Counted from the stretch's first letter, positions 48,404-57,630 are shown. The stretch: DNA of 64,000 nucleotides from Mycobacterium sp. ACS4331 (GCF_001667265.1 NZ_LZHW01000087.1:124001-188000), one strand, 5' to 3'. Numbers and translations are program-made. The notes: a model not told the origin generated them from the sequence alone.

Positions 48404-51300
48404 CGCCCACTCCCGCGGTTCGGGAACTGGTCGCATCATTGAGCCGGTCGCGGCCCGGCCTCGACATCGATGTGTCGCCGCTCGCTCGCGCTCAATTCTC
48501 CTACGACGCATCGAATTACCGACTCACCCCCGAAGCGGTCGCCCATCCCCGCGATGTCGACGATGTCGTCGCGGTCGTCCGCGAGGCGCACCGTTTGAGG
48601 ATTCCGATCACCACCCGGGGATCGGGCACCTCAATGGCGGGCAACGCGGTGGGCACCGGTGTGGTGCTCAACTTTGGCCGCCACATGAACAGGGTGCTCC
48701 ACGTCGACGACGACGCCCGCACCGCCACCGTGGAGGCCGGCGTAGTGCTGGACACGCTGCAGGACGCCGTACGCGAACACGGGCTGATGTTCGGACCCGA
48801 TCCGTCCTCACACAGCCGCGCCACACTCGGCGGCATGATCGGCAATGACGCCTGCGGCAATCATTCGGTGGCCTACGGGCGCACCGGCGATCATGTCCTC
48901 GCACTGGATCTGGTTCTCGCCGACGGCGTCCGGGCCCGCGCCGACAGCCACGGCATCACCGCGGCGGATCCGGCTGACGAGCCTCGCGTCCGCTCGATCG
49001 AGCAGGGCCTGCGCGGACTGATCCGGGACCACCTCGCCACACTGCGCACCGAACTCGACCGGGTGCCCCGCCAGGTGTCCGGCTACCACCTCCATCAACT
49101 GCTCCCCGAGCGGGGATTCGACGTGGCCCGCAGCCTGGTGGGCAGCGAGGGCACCCTCGCGGTCGTCGTCGCCGCCACGGTGCAACTGGTGTCACGGCCG
49201 TCCGCCAACGGGCTGACGGTCATCGGATACGACGACATCGCCCAGGCGGCCGAGGATGTCCCGACCATCCTCGAGCTCAAGCCGGCGGCTGTCGAGGGGA
49301 TGGATCAGGCCATCGTCGAGACGATGCGGGCCAGGCGCGGCGAGTCCTCGGTGGGACAGATGCCCGAGGGCAGCGCCTGGCTGTATGTGGAGTTCCTCGA
49401 GGACGATCCAGAACTGGTCGCGCACAAGGTCGCTCATTTGAAGGACCGGCTGCGCACCGAAGGTCGTGCCCGTGAGGTTCGGTGGGTGACCTCGGCCCCG
49501 GAGCGGGCCGCCATCTGGCGCGTACGCGAGGACGGCGCCGGCCTGTCGGCGATCGGCCCGGGCGGCGTACGAACCTGGCCCGGCTGGGAGGACGCCGCGG
49601 TGGCTCCGGACCGGCTCGCAGACTACCTGCGCGACTTCCGGGATCTGTTGCAGGTGCACGGGTTCGACGGGGTGCTCTATGGGCACTTCGGAGCCGGCTG
49701 CATCCACGTTCGGATCAACTTCACCACCGACACGACGGCCGGGCGGGAGGCGATGCGCTCCTTCGTCGTGGCCGCAGCCGAACTGGTGACCCGTCACGGC
49801 GGCACGTTGTCCGGCGAACACGGCGACGGCCGATCTCGCAGCGAGCTGCTGCCTGTGATGTACGGCCCCGAGACGATGTCCGCCTTCGCCCAGCTGAAGA
49901 GGATCTGGGATCCAGACGGCCTGCTCAATCCGGGCGTCCTGGTGGACCCGGACGCCCTGAGCGCCCACATCCCGAGCGCACCGCCTGCACTTCCCGCGGC
50001 CTTCGCCCTTGTCGACGACGACGGTGACCTGGCCAAGGCGGCGGGCCGTTGCATCGGCATCGGACGCTGCATCGCCGACACCGGTGGGGTGATGTGCCCG
50101 TCGTATCGCGCCACCCACGAGGAGAAGGATTCGACCCGCGGCCGCGCCAGGGCTCTGCAGAGCTGGGCTGCCCGGGCCGACATCCCGGACACCGCCGACG
50201 GCCGGGACATTCTGCACACACTCGATCTGTGCCTGTCCTGTAAGGCCTGTTCGACGGACTGCCCGACGGGCACCGACATGGCCACCTACAAGTCTGAGTT
50301 CCTCCACCAGCACTACCAGGGCCGGATGCGCCCGCTGACGCACTACACGCTGGGTTGGCTCCCGACGGCCCTGCGCGCCACGCGATGGGTGGCTCCGGTG
50401 GTCAACGCGATGCTGTCCTCTCCGGCGGTGGTGCGCACCCTGCCCCGCGTCGCCGGGATCACGAGCCAGCGCCCGATGCCCAGATTCGCATCCTCTCGGA
50501 CCATTTCGCGCGAACTGGCGACGGTCCCGCGCTCGGGCGGAGAAGCCCTGCTCTTCGTGGACTCCTTCACCCGGGGTTTCCGGCCTGAACTCGTCGGCTC
50601 CGCGCAGCGGGTGCTGGCCGCCGCCGGCGTGCGGGTCGAACTCGCACCGCAGGCGTGTTGCGGTCTGACCTGGATCACCACCGGTCAGCTCGGGGTCGCG
50701 CGTCGCGTCCTGCGCCGCACCGTCAGGCGCCTCAATCAGCCTGCGGTGAGCGGTCTTCCGATCATCGTGCTGGAGCCCAGCTGTGCCTCTGCGCTGGCAC
50801 ACGATCTGCCCGGGCTGGTGCAGCATGACGACGCGCGGGCGGTGGCCGGCCGGGTGCTGACGTTCGATCAGGCGCTGCACCAGCTGGCAGATCCCGAATG
50901 GCGGTATCCGGAGCTGCCCGAGAGCGGCACGCTGCAGACACACTGCCACGAGTACGCGACCTTCCGTTCCCACAAGCAGTCCGACTCGCTGCGCCGCCAC
51001 GGGATGACGAATCTGCGGGAGGCCACCGGCTGCTGCGGTCTGGCCGGCAACTTCGGTTTCGAGGCGGACCATTATTCGACGTCGGTGGCCGTGGCCGGGC
51101 AGGCACTGCTGCCCGCACTGGACCGGACCGCCCAGGACGATGTCGTGCTCGCCGACGGGTTCAGCTGTGCGACGCAGATCGGCCAACTGCGCCCGGACCG
51201 CAGGCCCCTGCACCTCGCGCAGCTGCTGGACCAGCTGCTGACCGAACAGCCCACCCCCGCGGACCAGCGGTCACAGGGGCGACACCGCCCGCTCACCTGA
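48400..51300 (+). CDS. FAD-linked 2-hydroxyacid dehydrogenase fused to an Fe-S / CCG domain protein
   Basis: 966 residues from ATG 48400, overlapping the kinase stop by four bases. N-terminal FAD-binding domain (RGSGTSMAGN at 73-82, PSSHSRATLGGMIGNDACG), the FAD-oxidase C-terminal domain (HGGTLSGEHGDGRSRS), then a ferredoxin-like region with CIGIGRC...MCP and CLSCKACSTDCP (two 4Fe-4S clusters) and cysteine-rich CCG motifs (ACCGLTW and GCCGLAGN). It is the GlcD plus GlpC/LutA-type fusion seen in D-lactate and D-2-hydroxyglutarate dehydrogenases. Electrons would go to the quinone pool. Confidence 0.93.
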   Translation: MTPTPAVRELVASLSRSRPGLDIDVSPLARAQFSYDASNYRLTPEAVAHPRDVDDVVAVVREAHRLRIPITTRGSGTSMAGNAVGTGVVLNFGRHMNRVLHVDDDARTATVEAGVVLDTLQDAVREHGLMFGPDPSSHSRATLGGMIGNDACGNHSVAYGRTGDHVLALDLVLADGVRARADSHGITAADPADEPRVRSIEQGLRGLIRDHLATLRTELDRVPRQVSGYHLHQLLPERGFDVARSLVGSEGTLAVVVAATVQLVSRPSANGLTVIGYDDIAQAAEDVPTILELKPAAVEGMDQAIVETMRARRGESSVGQMPEGSAWLYVEFLEDDPELVAHKVAHLKDRLRTEGRAREVRWVTSAPERAAIWRVREDGAGLSAIGPGGVRTWPGWEDAAVAPDRLADYLRDFRDLLQVHGFDGVLYGHFGAGCIHVRINFTTDTTAGREAMRSFVVAAAELVTRHGGTLSGEHGDGRSRSELLPVMYGPETMSAFAQLKRIWDPDGLLNPGVLVDPDALSAHIPSAPPALPAAFALVDDDGDLAKAAGRCIGIGRCIADTGGVMCPSYRATHEEKDSTRGRARALQSWAARADIPDTADGRDILHTLDLCLSCKACSTDCPTGTDMATYKSEFLHQHYQGRMRPLTHYTLGWLPTALRATRWVAPVVNAMLSSPAVVRTLPRVAGITSQRPMPRFASSRTISRELATVPRSGGEALLFVDSFTRGFRPELVGSAQRVLAAAGVRVELAPQACCGLTWITTGQLGVARRVLRRTVRRLNQPAVSGLPIIVLEPSCASALAHDLPGLVQHDDARAVAGRVLTFDQALHQLADPEWRYPELPESGTLQTHCHEYATFRSHKQSDSLRRHGMTNLREATGCCGLAGNFGFEADHYSTSVAVAGQALLPALDRTAQDDVVLADGFSCATQIGQLRPDRRPLHLAQLLDQLLTEQPTPADQRSQGRHRPLT

Positions 51301-51316
51301 GCTCCGACACCGAAAG

Positions 51317-51351
51317 GGCGCCTGTTCCGATGTTCAATCGGAACAGGCGCC
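51317..51351. terminator. Strong bidirectional terminator hairpin
   Basis: GGCGCCTGTTCCGAT (51317-51331) and its exact reverse complement (51337-51351) form a 15-bp stem with loop gttca, then ttatc. It lies 16 bases after the dehydrogenase stop and before the convergent VOC gene end at 51414, so it can stop transcripts from both sides. Confidence 0.8.
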
Positions 51352-51413
51352 TTATCGTCTGGCTGCCGCAGTCTGGCTGCCGAAGTTCCTACTGCCCTTG
51401 AGGTTTCGCGGCC

Positions 51414-51968
51414 CTAGCGGGCCGTCGGCCACACACTGTCGGGTTCTCGCCGTACCGCCGGAACCATGATGGCCTCCAGGTAGTAGCCGAAGCGGTCGAG
51501 GGTGTCGAAGTACGCGAAACCGCCCGAACCGTCCGCACCGTTGCCGAAACCGGCTTGGACGAGCGGGAACCCGGCCTGCTCCATCCTTTCGATCGAGCCG
51601 CGGAGATCACTGACGTACCAGCCGATGTGGTGCAGTCCCTGGCCGCGGTCCTCAAGCCACTCGTTGTAGATGCTGGGACCCGCGCCCGGCTCGATGAGCT
51701 CCACCTGGGGGTTCTCGCCGCACAGAGCGATGGTCATCGACCACTGGCCGGGTCCACCCCGATAGAGCCGCTCACCGAGTGTTTGACCGTCGTATTCCCA
51801 CATTCGCCAGCCGGCCTGCGAGAATCCGATTGCGCCCCAGTCCCGGATGCCGGCCATCAGGTCCGGAACAACGATGCCGATCTGGCAGGGACGGCCGCCG
51901 GCATCGTTGATCAGGGGCACCTCGGCAGCGCAGTCGGTAGGCATCATCGGTTCAGGCAGCATCCTCAT
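51414..51968 (-). CDS. VOC-superfamily (glyoxalase-like) protein
   Basis: 184 residues from ATG 51968 in an ATGA overlap with the oxidase gene. The paired beta-alpha-beta-beta-beta units are visible: CQIGIVVPDLMAGIRDWGAI at the N-terminus, VELIEP, then GLHHIGWYVSDLRGSIERM and FDTLDRFGYYLEAI. His in HHIG and Glu in VELIE and YLEAI fit the metal ligands of this fold. It resembles the epimerase/glyoxalase side of the superfamily. Last gene of the reverse operon that begins with the aminotransferase. Confidence 0.88.
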   Translation of the reverse strand: MRMLPEPMMPTDCAAEVPLINDAGGRPCQIGIVVPDLMAGIRDWGAIGFSQAGWRMWEYDGQTLGERLYRGGPGQWSMTIALCGENPQVELIEPGAGPSIYNEWLEDRGQGLHHIGWYVSDLRGSIERMEQAGFPLVQAGFGNGADGSGGFAYFDTLDRFGYYLEAIMVPAVRREPDSVWPTAR

Positions 51969-53179
51969 CCACTCTCTGTCGCGGGCGAGCCGGCGGCGTC
52001 GCCCGAATCCGTCGATGCATCAACAGCAATGGCACTGGGCCGATCGGGCAGCAGCCTGTCCGCGAAGGCGAAGGTGCGTGCCTCCCCGTGGACCGCCCAC
52101 TCGGCGCCGAGTCGGCCCACGGCCGCTGAGACCGTCAAACCCATACCGCCGAGGCCACCCACGACGACGACCCGCGGGTCGCTCAGCTGTGGACCGACCA
52201 GGAAGTCGCCGTCCAGGCTGTTGGGGTACAGGCCACTCCAGCCGCCGTTGAGACTGGCGTCCTCCCATCCCGGGAACCTGTCCATCAACCCCTCGGCCAG
52301 TGACTCGAGGAACGCGTCGTCCACTCCTCGGCGATACCGGTCAGCGTCCGCCGACTCCTCGAGAAGTTCGTAGGTGTGCGCGCCGGCGATGAAGTTGCCC
52401 CGCTCACCCTCCGGCCGGATGTAGACACCCGCGTCCCCCGATCCCGGGAAGTACATCTGGATCATCGGGACTTCTCGACCGGCCAACGAAGGCACCTGGA
52501 CCTGAGCAATCTGATGCCGTTGGTTGTGTGTCGTCGCGGTGGTGCCGAGCAGCCCCGACACCCGGCCCAGCCACGATCCCGCAGCATTCACCACGACATC
52601 GGCTTCGATGTCACCCTGCGTGGTCTTCAACGTGATCGCCGCGCCACTGGTGTCGGCTTCCAGCACTTCGCACCGTGGCCGGTAGACGACACCACGTTCC
52701 CTTCCGGCCGCGAGGTACGCCGCACACAGGCCCGGACCGTCGAGGTGCCCGTCGAGGGGACCGTACATTCCGCCGGTGATGTCGTCGGTGCGGATGCCGG
52801 GCACCATCTGCGCGATCTGCGCAGCGCTCACCGAGACGCTGGTCCCGTCGGTGATGCGGGCGACCGTCGACCGGATTCGCTCGAACTGCTCCGGCGTCCG
52901 GGCCACCCGGATGTAACCGGTGCGGTAGAGCCTGAGCAGACCGGCCGACTCCAGCTCGTCGAAGACGTTCAGGCTGTAGCGGCGCATCTCGAGGTCTATC
53001 CCGTCGAACGTCTGACGGTTGAACACCCCTGCGGACAGTCCACTCGAACCTTCACCGGCATAGGACTTGTCGATGACGGTGACCGACCTGGCACCGAGCT
53101 GTGCCGCGCAGAGCGCGGTGCTCAGGCCGGCCGCACCGGCTCCGATCACCACGACACGCGCGGCCCCCGCCGTCGTCAC
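51965..53179 (-). CDS. DAO-type FAD-dependent amine/amino-acid oxidoreductase
   Basis: 404 residues from GTG 53179, which places VVVIGAGAAGLSTA directly at the N-terminus; the frame is open upstream to 53314 but that overlaps the ALDH gene. Further motifs: EGSSGLSAGVFN, AAGSWLGRVSGLLG, and a C-terminal VGGLGGMGLTVSAAVG. This is the glycine oxidase / sarcosine oxidase beta-like family. Expected substrate is an amine or N-substituted amino acid, giving an aldehyde or oxoacid and, with oxygen, hydrogen peroxide. The next gene upstream is an aldehyde dehydrogenase, which fits an amine-to-acid route. Confidence 0.88.
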   Translation of the reverse strand: MTTAGAARVVVIGAGAAGLSTALCAAQLGARSVTVIDKSYAGEGSSGLSAGVFNRQTFDGIDLEMRRYSLNVFDELESAGLLRLYRTGYIRVARTPEQFERIRSTVARITDGTSVSVSAAQIAQMVPGIRTDDITGGMYGPLDGHLDGPGLCAAYLAAGRERGVVYRPRCEVLEADTSGAAITLKTTQGDIEADVVVNAAGSWLGRVSGLLGTTATTHNQRHQIAQVQVPSLAGREVPMIQMYFPGSGDAGVYIRPEGERGNFIAGAHTYELLEESADADRYRRGVDDAFLESLAEGLMDRFPGWEDASLNGGWSGLYPNSLDGDFLVGPQLSDPRVVVVGGLGGMGLTVSAAVGRLGAEWAVHGEARTFAFADRLLPDRPSAIAVDASTDSGDAAGSPATESG

Positions 53180-53231
53180 CGCATCACCACGGTGCGCTGG
53201 CCCGAGCTCCTGGCCACCGGGTGTTCTGTGC

Positions 53232-54686
53232 TCATCGCCGGGTGGTGTCGAGCGCGATGTGCTTGGTCTCGGTGTGCTCGAGGATCGCCTCGGTCGACAG
53301 CTCGCGGCCGACACCGGAGTGCTTCCAGCCGCCGAAGGGCATCTCCGTCACCGTCTTGCTGTGGTCATTGACCCACACAGTCCCGGCCTCGAGTTCCTCG
53401 GCCACCCGCAGGCCCCGATCGAGGCTCCGGGTCCACACGCCGCCCGACAGGCCGTGCTCCTGCTCATTGACCCACCCCAGGACCTCATCCTCGGTCTGGA
53501 ACGACGTGACCGTGATGACGGGACCGAAGATCTCGGTCCGCTTGATCGGGTCATCGTGGCGCACACCGTCGAGCACCGTGGCCGGGTAGAAGTAACCCGG
53601 GCGGTCGGGGATCTTCCCACCCCTGACCACCGTGACATGCGGAAGCGCCGCCGCTTCGTCCACCAGCCGGGCCACCCGCTCCTGCTGCTGCTTGGACACC
53701 AGCGGGCCGATCACGGTCTCCTCGTCGAAGGCCCCGCCCAACGTCTGCTTCTCCGCGACCCGAACACACGCCTCGACGACACGGTCCTTGATGCTCTCGT
53801 GGGCGAAGATGCGCGAAAGGGCATGGCAGTCCTGCCCGGAGTTGCGGAACGTGCCCTGCGGCAGCGTGGCTTCGAAGAGTTCGAGATCGGCGTCGTCGAA
53901 CACGATGACCGCCGACGGACCACCGAGTTCGAGGTGCAGCTTCTTCATCTCGGGAGCGGCGTTGGCGTAGATGATCTTTCCGGTCGAGGTCTCACCGGTC
54001 ATCGAGATCATCGGCACCTTGGGATGGGTCACCAGCGCGTTTCCGACGGTCGGGCCATTGCCCATCACCAGGTTGAAGACGCCCGGCGGCAGGAACTCCT
54101 GCGCGATCTCGGCCACCAGGGAGGTGACGATCGGGGTCTCTTCGGCGGGCTTGACCACCACGGCGTTTCCAGCCGCAAGCGCCGGGCCGATCTTCCACAC
54201 CAACAGCGCCAGCGGATAGTTCCACGGCACGATGCAACCGACCACTCCCAGCGGACTGCGCCGCGCGAAGCTCGTCAGTCCGTCCCGGAAGTTGCCCGAG
54301 TTCGGCACGGACATGTGCCGTGCTCCGTAGGCGAAGAACTTGATCCGGTCAGCGGATCCGAAGACCTCGGCGACGCCGGCGGAGACGGGCTTGCCCACCT
54401 CGAGCGCCTCAAGTGCGCCAAGCTCTTCGCGGCGCGCAACCAGCGCCTCCGCGAACGCCGAGAGTGCGTCGGCCCGCTCGCGGTAGGTCTTGCGACGCCA
54501 GACCTTGAAGCCCTCCAGGCTCGAGGCCACCGCCTGGTCGACTCCTTCGGTGCCCACGTCGGTGATCTGTGCGATCACTTCGCCCGTCGACGGGTCGAAC
54601 ACGTCGATCTTGGGACCGTCGAAGGCGACCCTCTTGCCGCCGATGATCGGATCCAGGGAAGGGATCACGCCCTCAAATCCAGCCAT
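53232..54686 (-). CDS. Aldehyde dehydrogenase (aminobutyraldehyde/betaine-aldehyde type)
   Basis: 484 residues from ATG 54686, full ALDH length. Seen: VPWNYPLALLVWK, the cofactor loop MTGETSTG, the general base in LELGGPSAV, the catalytic Cys in NSGQDCHA, EIFGPVITV and EMPFGGWKHSGVG. NSGQDC with an aromatic-rich substrate pocket is common in the gamma-aminobutyraldehyde group. It is 52 bases upstream of the oxidase gene and 61 bases downstream of the aminotransferase, so all four genes make one operon. Confidence 0.92.
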   Translation of the reverse strand: MAGFEGVIPSLDPIIGGKRVAFDGPKIDVFDPSTGEVIAQITDVGTEGVDQAVASSLEGFKVWRRKTYRERADALSAFAEALVARREELGALEALEVGKPVSAGVAEVFGSADRIKFFAYGARHMSVPNSGNFRDGLTSFARRSPLGVVGCIVPWNYPLALLVWKIGPALAAGNAVVVKPAEETPIVTSLVAEIAQEFLPPGVFNLVMGNGPTVGNALVTHPKVPMISMTGETSTGKIIYANAAPEMKKLHLELGGPSAVIVFDDADLELFEATLPQGTFRNSGQDCHALSRIFAHESIKDRVVEACVRVAEKQTLGGAFDEETVIGPLVSKQQQERVARLVDEAAALPHVTVVRGGKIPDRPGYFYPATVLDGVRHDDPIKRTEIFGPVITVTSFQTEDEVLGWVNEQEHGLSGGVWTRSLDRGLRVAEELEAGTVWVNDHSKTVTEMPFGGWKHSGVGRELSTEAILEHTETKHIALDTTRR

Positions 54687-54747
54687 TCACTCTTGCCTTT
54701 CCATTGGGTGTGTCAATTCGGGGGTGCGACCGCGCGCCGCTGTCCGG

Positions 54748-56082
54748 CTATGCCAGGAGTGCGGGAAGCGAGTCGTCGATCGCAGCGATCGTGCGGTCGA
54801 TGTGCTCCTCGGTGTGTGCCGCGCACAACAGGATCAAGCCGCGTTCGGCGATATGGATGCCGCGGTCGAGCAGCAGAGCCGTCAACTGGGCCACCGCTTT
54901 ACGGTCGTCCTTGACGGCTTCGGCGTAGGTTGTCGGGACGTCGATGCCCCAGAACACCTGCAGCACGGCCCCGCAGTTGTTCACTGTCAGTGGGGCTGAG
55001 TGCTTGGCTGCCACCGCGCGAATCCCCTCGGCGAATCGGTCGCTGAGTCGGTCCAGATGCGGGTAGATCTCGTCCTTGCGGGCGTGCAGCTCGTCGAGGG
55101 TGGCGATGCCGGCGGCCAACGACAGCGGCGAGCCGTTGAACGTCCCCCCGGGTCGGATTGGTCCGGACGTGACGGGCTCCATCGCCGACCGCGTGCCGCC
55201 GAGAAGCGCGATCGGGAAACCGGAGGCCATCGCCTTGGACATCACGGTCAGGTCGGGTCTGGCCCCGAGCCTGTCCTGGGCGCCACCCAATGCCACCCTG
55301 AATCCGGTGAGGACCTCGTCGAACACCAATAGTGCACCGTACCGATCGCACAGATCGCGGACGCCGTCGAGGTATTCCCTGGTGGGGATGAAGGTTCCGA
55401 AGTTGCACGGAATCGGTTCCATGAACACCGCAGCGACGGGCGGGCCGTCGGCCAGGGCCTGCTCCAGCGACTCCAAGTCATGCCAGCGTGCGATCGTCAC
55501 CTGATCACTGGCCACCATTCCATCGACATAATGGGTTGGCGCGCAGGGTGATTCGGATACCGCAGGCATCCATGGGGTGTTCACACACAACGGCTCGGCC
55601 CAGCCGTGGTAGTGACCCTCGAATTTCACGATCCGCCGACGGCCCGTCTTGGCCCGCGCCACCCGGACGGCGAGGTGGATGGCCTCGGTGCCGGTGGCGG
55701 AGAACGCGATCACGTCGACGGACGGAACCGTTGCCGCGATGCGCTCGGCCAGTTCCGCTTCATTCGGACTGACAGCACCCAGAATGATGGACTCGTTCAG
55801 CGCCTTTTCGACCGCTGCCAGAACCGCGGGTGGCCTGTGCTCCAGAAGCACTGGCCCCAAGCCGAGGACGAAGTCGACATACTCCCGGCCGGCGACGTCC
55901 GTCACACATGCCCCCGCCGTCGACACCACAGCGAGAGCGTCTGCGGCGGTTCGCAGGCGAGCAGCCGAGGCCGCGCCTCGCGCCACCACCTGCACCGCCC
56001 GGTCGAGCACCTCGCGATTGGACGGGGCGGAAGGAGCTGAGTCCGGCTTCACCGGCATGAAATTACCATCCTTCGAACTCAT
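54748..56082 (-). CDS. Class III PLP-dependent aminotransferase / glutamate-1-semialdehyde aminomutase-like
   Basis: 444 residues from ATG 56082; ATG 56058 is a possible second start with AAGGA upstream. Seen: GTEAIHLAVRVARAKTGR, KFEGHYHGW, LLVFDEVLTGFR with the PLP-contacting Asp, the Schiff-base Lys in TVMSKAMASG, and RPGGTFNGSPL. The overall pattern is nearest to glutamate-1-semialdehyde aminomutase-like members of class III, which also include amino-alcohol transaminases and phospho-lyases. First gene of the reverse operon. A role in amine or amino-alcohol degradation is likely, with the kinase at 47342 a possible partner. Confidence 0.9.
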   Translation of the reverse strand: MSSKDGNFMPVKPDSAPSAPSNREVLDRAVQVVARGAASAARLRTAADALAVVSTAGACVTDVAGREYVDFVLGLGPVLLEHRPPAVLAAVEKALNESIILGAVSPNEAELAERIAATVPSVDVIAFSATGTEAIHLAVRVARAKTGRRRIVKFEGHYHGWAEPLCVNTPWMPAVSESPCAPTHYVDGMVASDQVTIARWHDLESLEQALADGPPVAAVFMEPIPCNFGTFIPTREYLDGVRDLCDRYGALLVFDEVLTGFRVALGGAQDRLGARPDLTVMSKAMASGFPIALLGGTRSAMEPVTSGPIRPGGTFNGSPLSLAAGIATLDELHARKDEIYPHLDRLSDRFAEGIRAVAAKHSAPLTVNNCGAVLQVFWGIDVPTTYAEAVKDDRKAVAQLTALLLDRGIHIAERGLILLCAAHTEEHIDRTIAAIDDSLPALLA

Positions 56083-56251
56083 CGTCTACCTATTGATAGG
56101 ATCTCCCCCGTGGCCCGGGGCCGCCCCACAGAACCCCGGAGCCAGCGGGTTCAGGCCGATTCCGACACTGGGTTCGACACGCGATCCCGCACCGAGTCCC
56201 CCGGTCGGATCCGGGCGACCGGCGCCCTCCCGCGAGGAGCTGCGGCGTCAT

Positions 56252-56267
56252 CCTAACGATCGTTAGG
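56252..56267. promoter_or_regulatory. CTAACGnnCGTTAG operator (copy 2)
   Basis: Perfect palindrome CCTAACGATCGTTAGG. A TAnnnT -10 candidate starts 4.5 bases from the centre on both strands (TAGGCT at 56264-56269 forward, TAGGAT at 56255-56250 reverse), the same geometry as the other two copies. The reverse promoter could drive the aminotransferase operon, 168 bases away. Neither direction has a good -35. Confidence 0.55.
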
Positions 56268-56494
56268 CTAGGGTAGCCAGTGACTCGTGATCGCGCAACA
56301 GCCCGCGACACTCAACCCCCGGGGTCCCGTCGCCAGCGCGACACTTAAACGCGCGAGACCTAAACGTCTGCGAAAACACGCCGCACTGGCTCGCAGAGGT
56401 TCAAGCCGCGGCGTCGAGGTGCTCGCAGCCGTGGACACACCGAGACCGACACCGACGAAATTTCCTCGCGCCCTCAGGATTTGCGCCGAATCTG

Positions 56495-56523
56495 TTGCCT
56501 GAACAACTAACGCGCGTTAGTGT
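56495..56523 (+). promoter_or_regulatory. Promoter with embedded CTAACGnnCGTTAG operator (copy 3)
   Basis: TTGCCT (56495-56500), 17-base spacer, TAGTGT (56518-56523). The palindrome ACTAACGCGCGTTAGT spans 56506-56521 and overlaps the -10, exactly as in the 38837 promoter. It should drive the SDR at 56637, leaving a leader of about 107 bases. Confidence 0.6.
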
Positions 56524-56636
56524 CTGGCAGTCTGAATCGTCACCCCAATGGGACGACGGAAGCCTTGTCCCTACAGCGGGGCCGGAGAACCGCTGACCGA
56601 GCATCGAACCTCGTTCGTTCCAGAAAGGCACCAACT

Positions 56637-57404
56637 ATGACGGCCAATGAATCCCGCGTTGCCCTGGTCACCGGCGGCAACAGTGGTATCGGACTCGCCA
56701 CTGCCCAACTCCTCAGCGAACGGGGTTACGCGGTCGCCATCTGCGGCCGGGATGCGGGCCGTCTCGAAACTGCAGTCAACGAAACCGGTGCCAAACTTGC
56801 CGTGCAGGCCGATGTCTCCGATCGGGACGCGGCGTACGCGGTGGTCGATGAGGTCGTCGGCACGCTCGGTCGTCTGGATGCACTGGTGAACGCGCACGGC
56901 ATCCTCGGTGCGCCAACTCCTCTGGCCGACCTCACACCCGAGCAGTGGCACACCATGTTGAACATCAACCTGCTCGGACCGATCTGGACCACCACGGCAG
57001 CCGCCGCCGAACTCAGCAAGACCCAGGGCGCGGTGGTGAACGTTTCGTCGATCAACGCCATCCAGGCTGAGCAGCAGATGGCACCGTACGGCGTGTCCAA
57101 GGCAGGACTGGTGGGCTTCACCAAGTACGCCGCGGCCGACCTCGCAGCCAAGGGAGTTCGGGTCAACGCCGTACTTCCCGGCTGGGTGCACACACCGATG
57201 GCCGCCCCCCACTTCGAGGAGGCCGGGGTCACCGACGGCCGGATGTCGACCAACTACATGGGCCGCGCCGCGAGTCCGCGCGAACTAGCCCAGGTGATCG
57301 CGTTCCTGCTGTCCCAGGAGGCGAGTTTCATCACCGGCGCAGAGATCGTCGCCGACGGCGGGCACTGGATCAAGATGCAGGATCTGGCCCCGATCACGGA
57401 CTGA
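56637..57404 (+). CDS. Classical SDR under the palindromic operator
   Basis: 255 residues from ATG 56637, with AAAGGC upstream. Seen: TGGNSGIG, Arg after strand 2 (AICGRDAGR) suggesting NADP, NAHG instead of NNAG, the catalytic Ser in VSSIN, YGVSK, and ADGG near the end. A normal FabG-like reductase or alcohol dehydrogenase. It is transcribed from a repressible promoter and is the only gene before the two IclR regulators in the same direction. Confidence 0.9.
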   Translation: MTANESRVALVTGGNSGIGLATAQLLSERGYAVAICGRDAGRLETAVNETGAKLAVQADVSDRDAAYAVVDEVVGTLGRLDALVNAHGILGAPTPLADLTPEQWHTMLNINLLGPIWTTTAAAAELSKTQGAVVNVSSINAIQAEQQMAPYGVSKAGLVGFTKYAAADLAAKGVRVNAVLPGWVHTPMAAPHFEEAGVTDGRMSTNYMGRAASPRELAQVIAFLLSQEASFITGAEIVADGGHWIKMQDLAPITD

Positions 57405-57630
57405 CATCGGCGAAACCCTTTGTTGTCAAAGTAAATCAACGTCTGCCAGCAGGGCGGGGTCTCGCGGATGAGCGACCCCGACATGCTCGCCACGGTCTCG
57501 CGCGGACTCGGTGAGGCAATGGACGGCGTCAACGTCGAGGACATCGCGGCGACGTACCGCCTCGCCGAACGCGGCTCGCAACCCGGTCAGTTGCCGGTTG
57601 GCGTCGAACCCACCGCGTTATCGTCTTACT
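57405..57630. other. 226-base leader before the first IclR gene
   Basis: A small inverted repeat CTTTG-ttgt-CAAAG (57418-57431) and an AT-rich patch follow the SDR stop and may act as a weak terminator. A 92-codon frame starting at 57468 runs into the IclR gene in another frame; I do not support it as a gene. Confidence 0.4.

Larger units (their letters stand above)
56083..56636. promoter_or_regulatory. 554-base divergent control region with two operators
   Basis: No gene is seen between the aminotransferase and the SDR. The stretch contains CCTAACGATCGTTAGG at 56252-56267 and ACTAACGCGCGTTAGT at 56506-56521, both perfect 16-bp palindromes of the same class. The sequence between them is ordinary and GC-rich, with no reading frame I can support. 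Confidence 0.6.

Noticed and set aside
49192-51213. 673-codon reverse open frame opposite the FAD/Fe-S dehydrogenase
   Set aside because: Shadow of the 966-residue dehydrogenase; no start site and no motif.
53067-54914. 615-codon forward open frame opposite the aldehyde dehydrogenase
   Set aside because: The reverse strand carries a complete ALDH with all motifs. The forward product is rich in His, Arg and Gly and has no domain.
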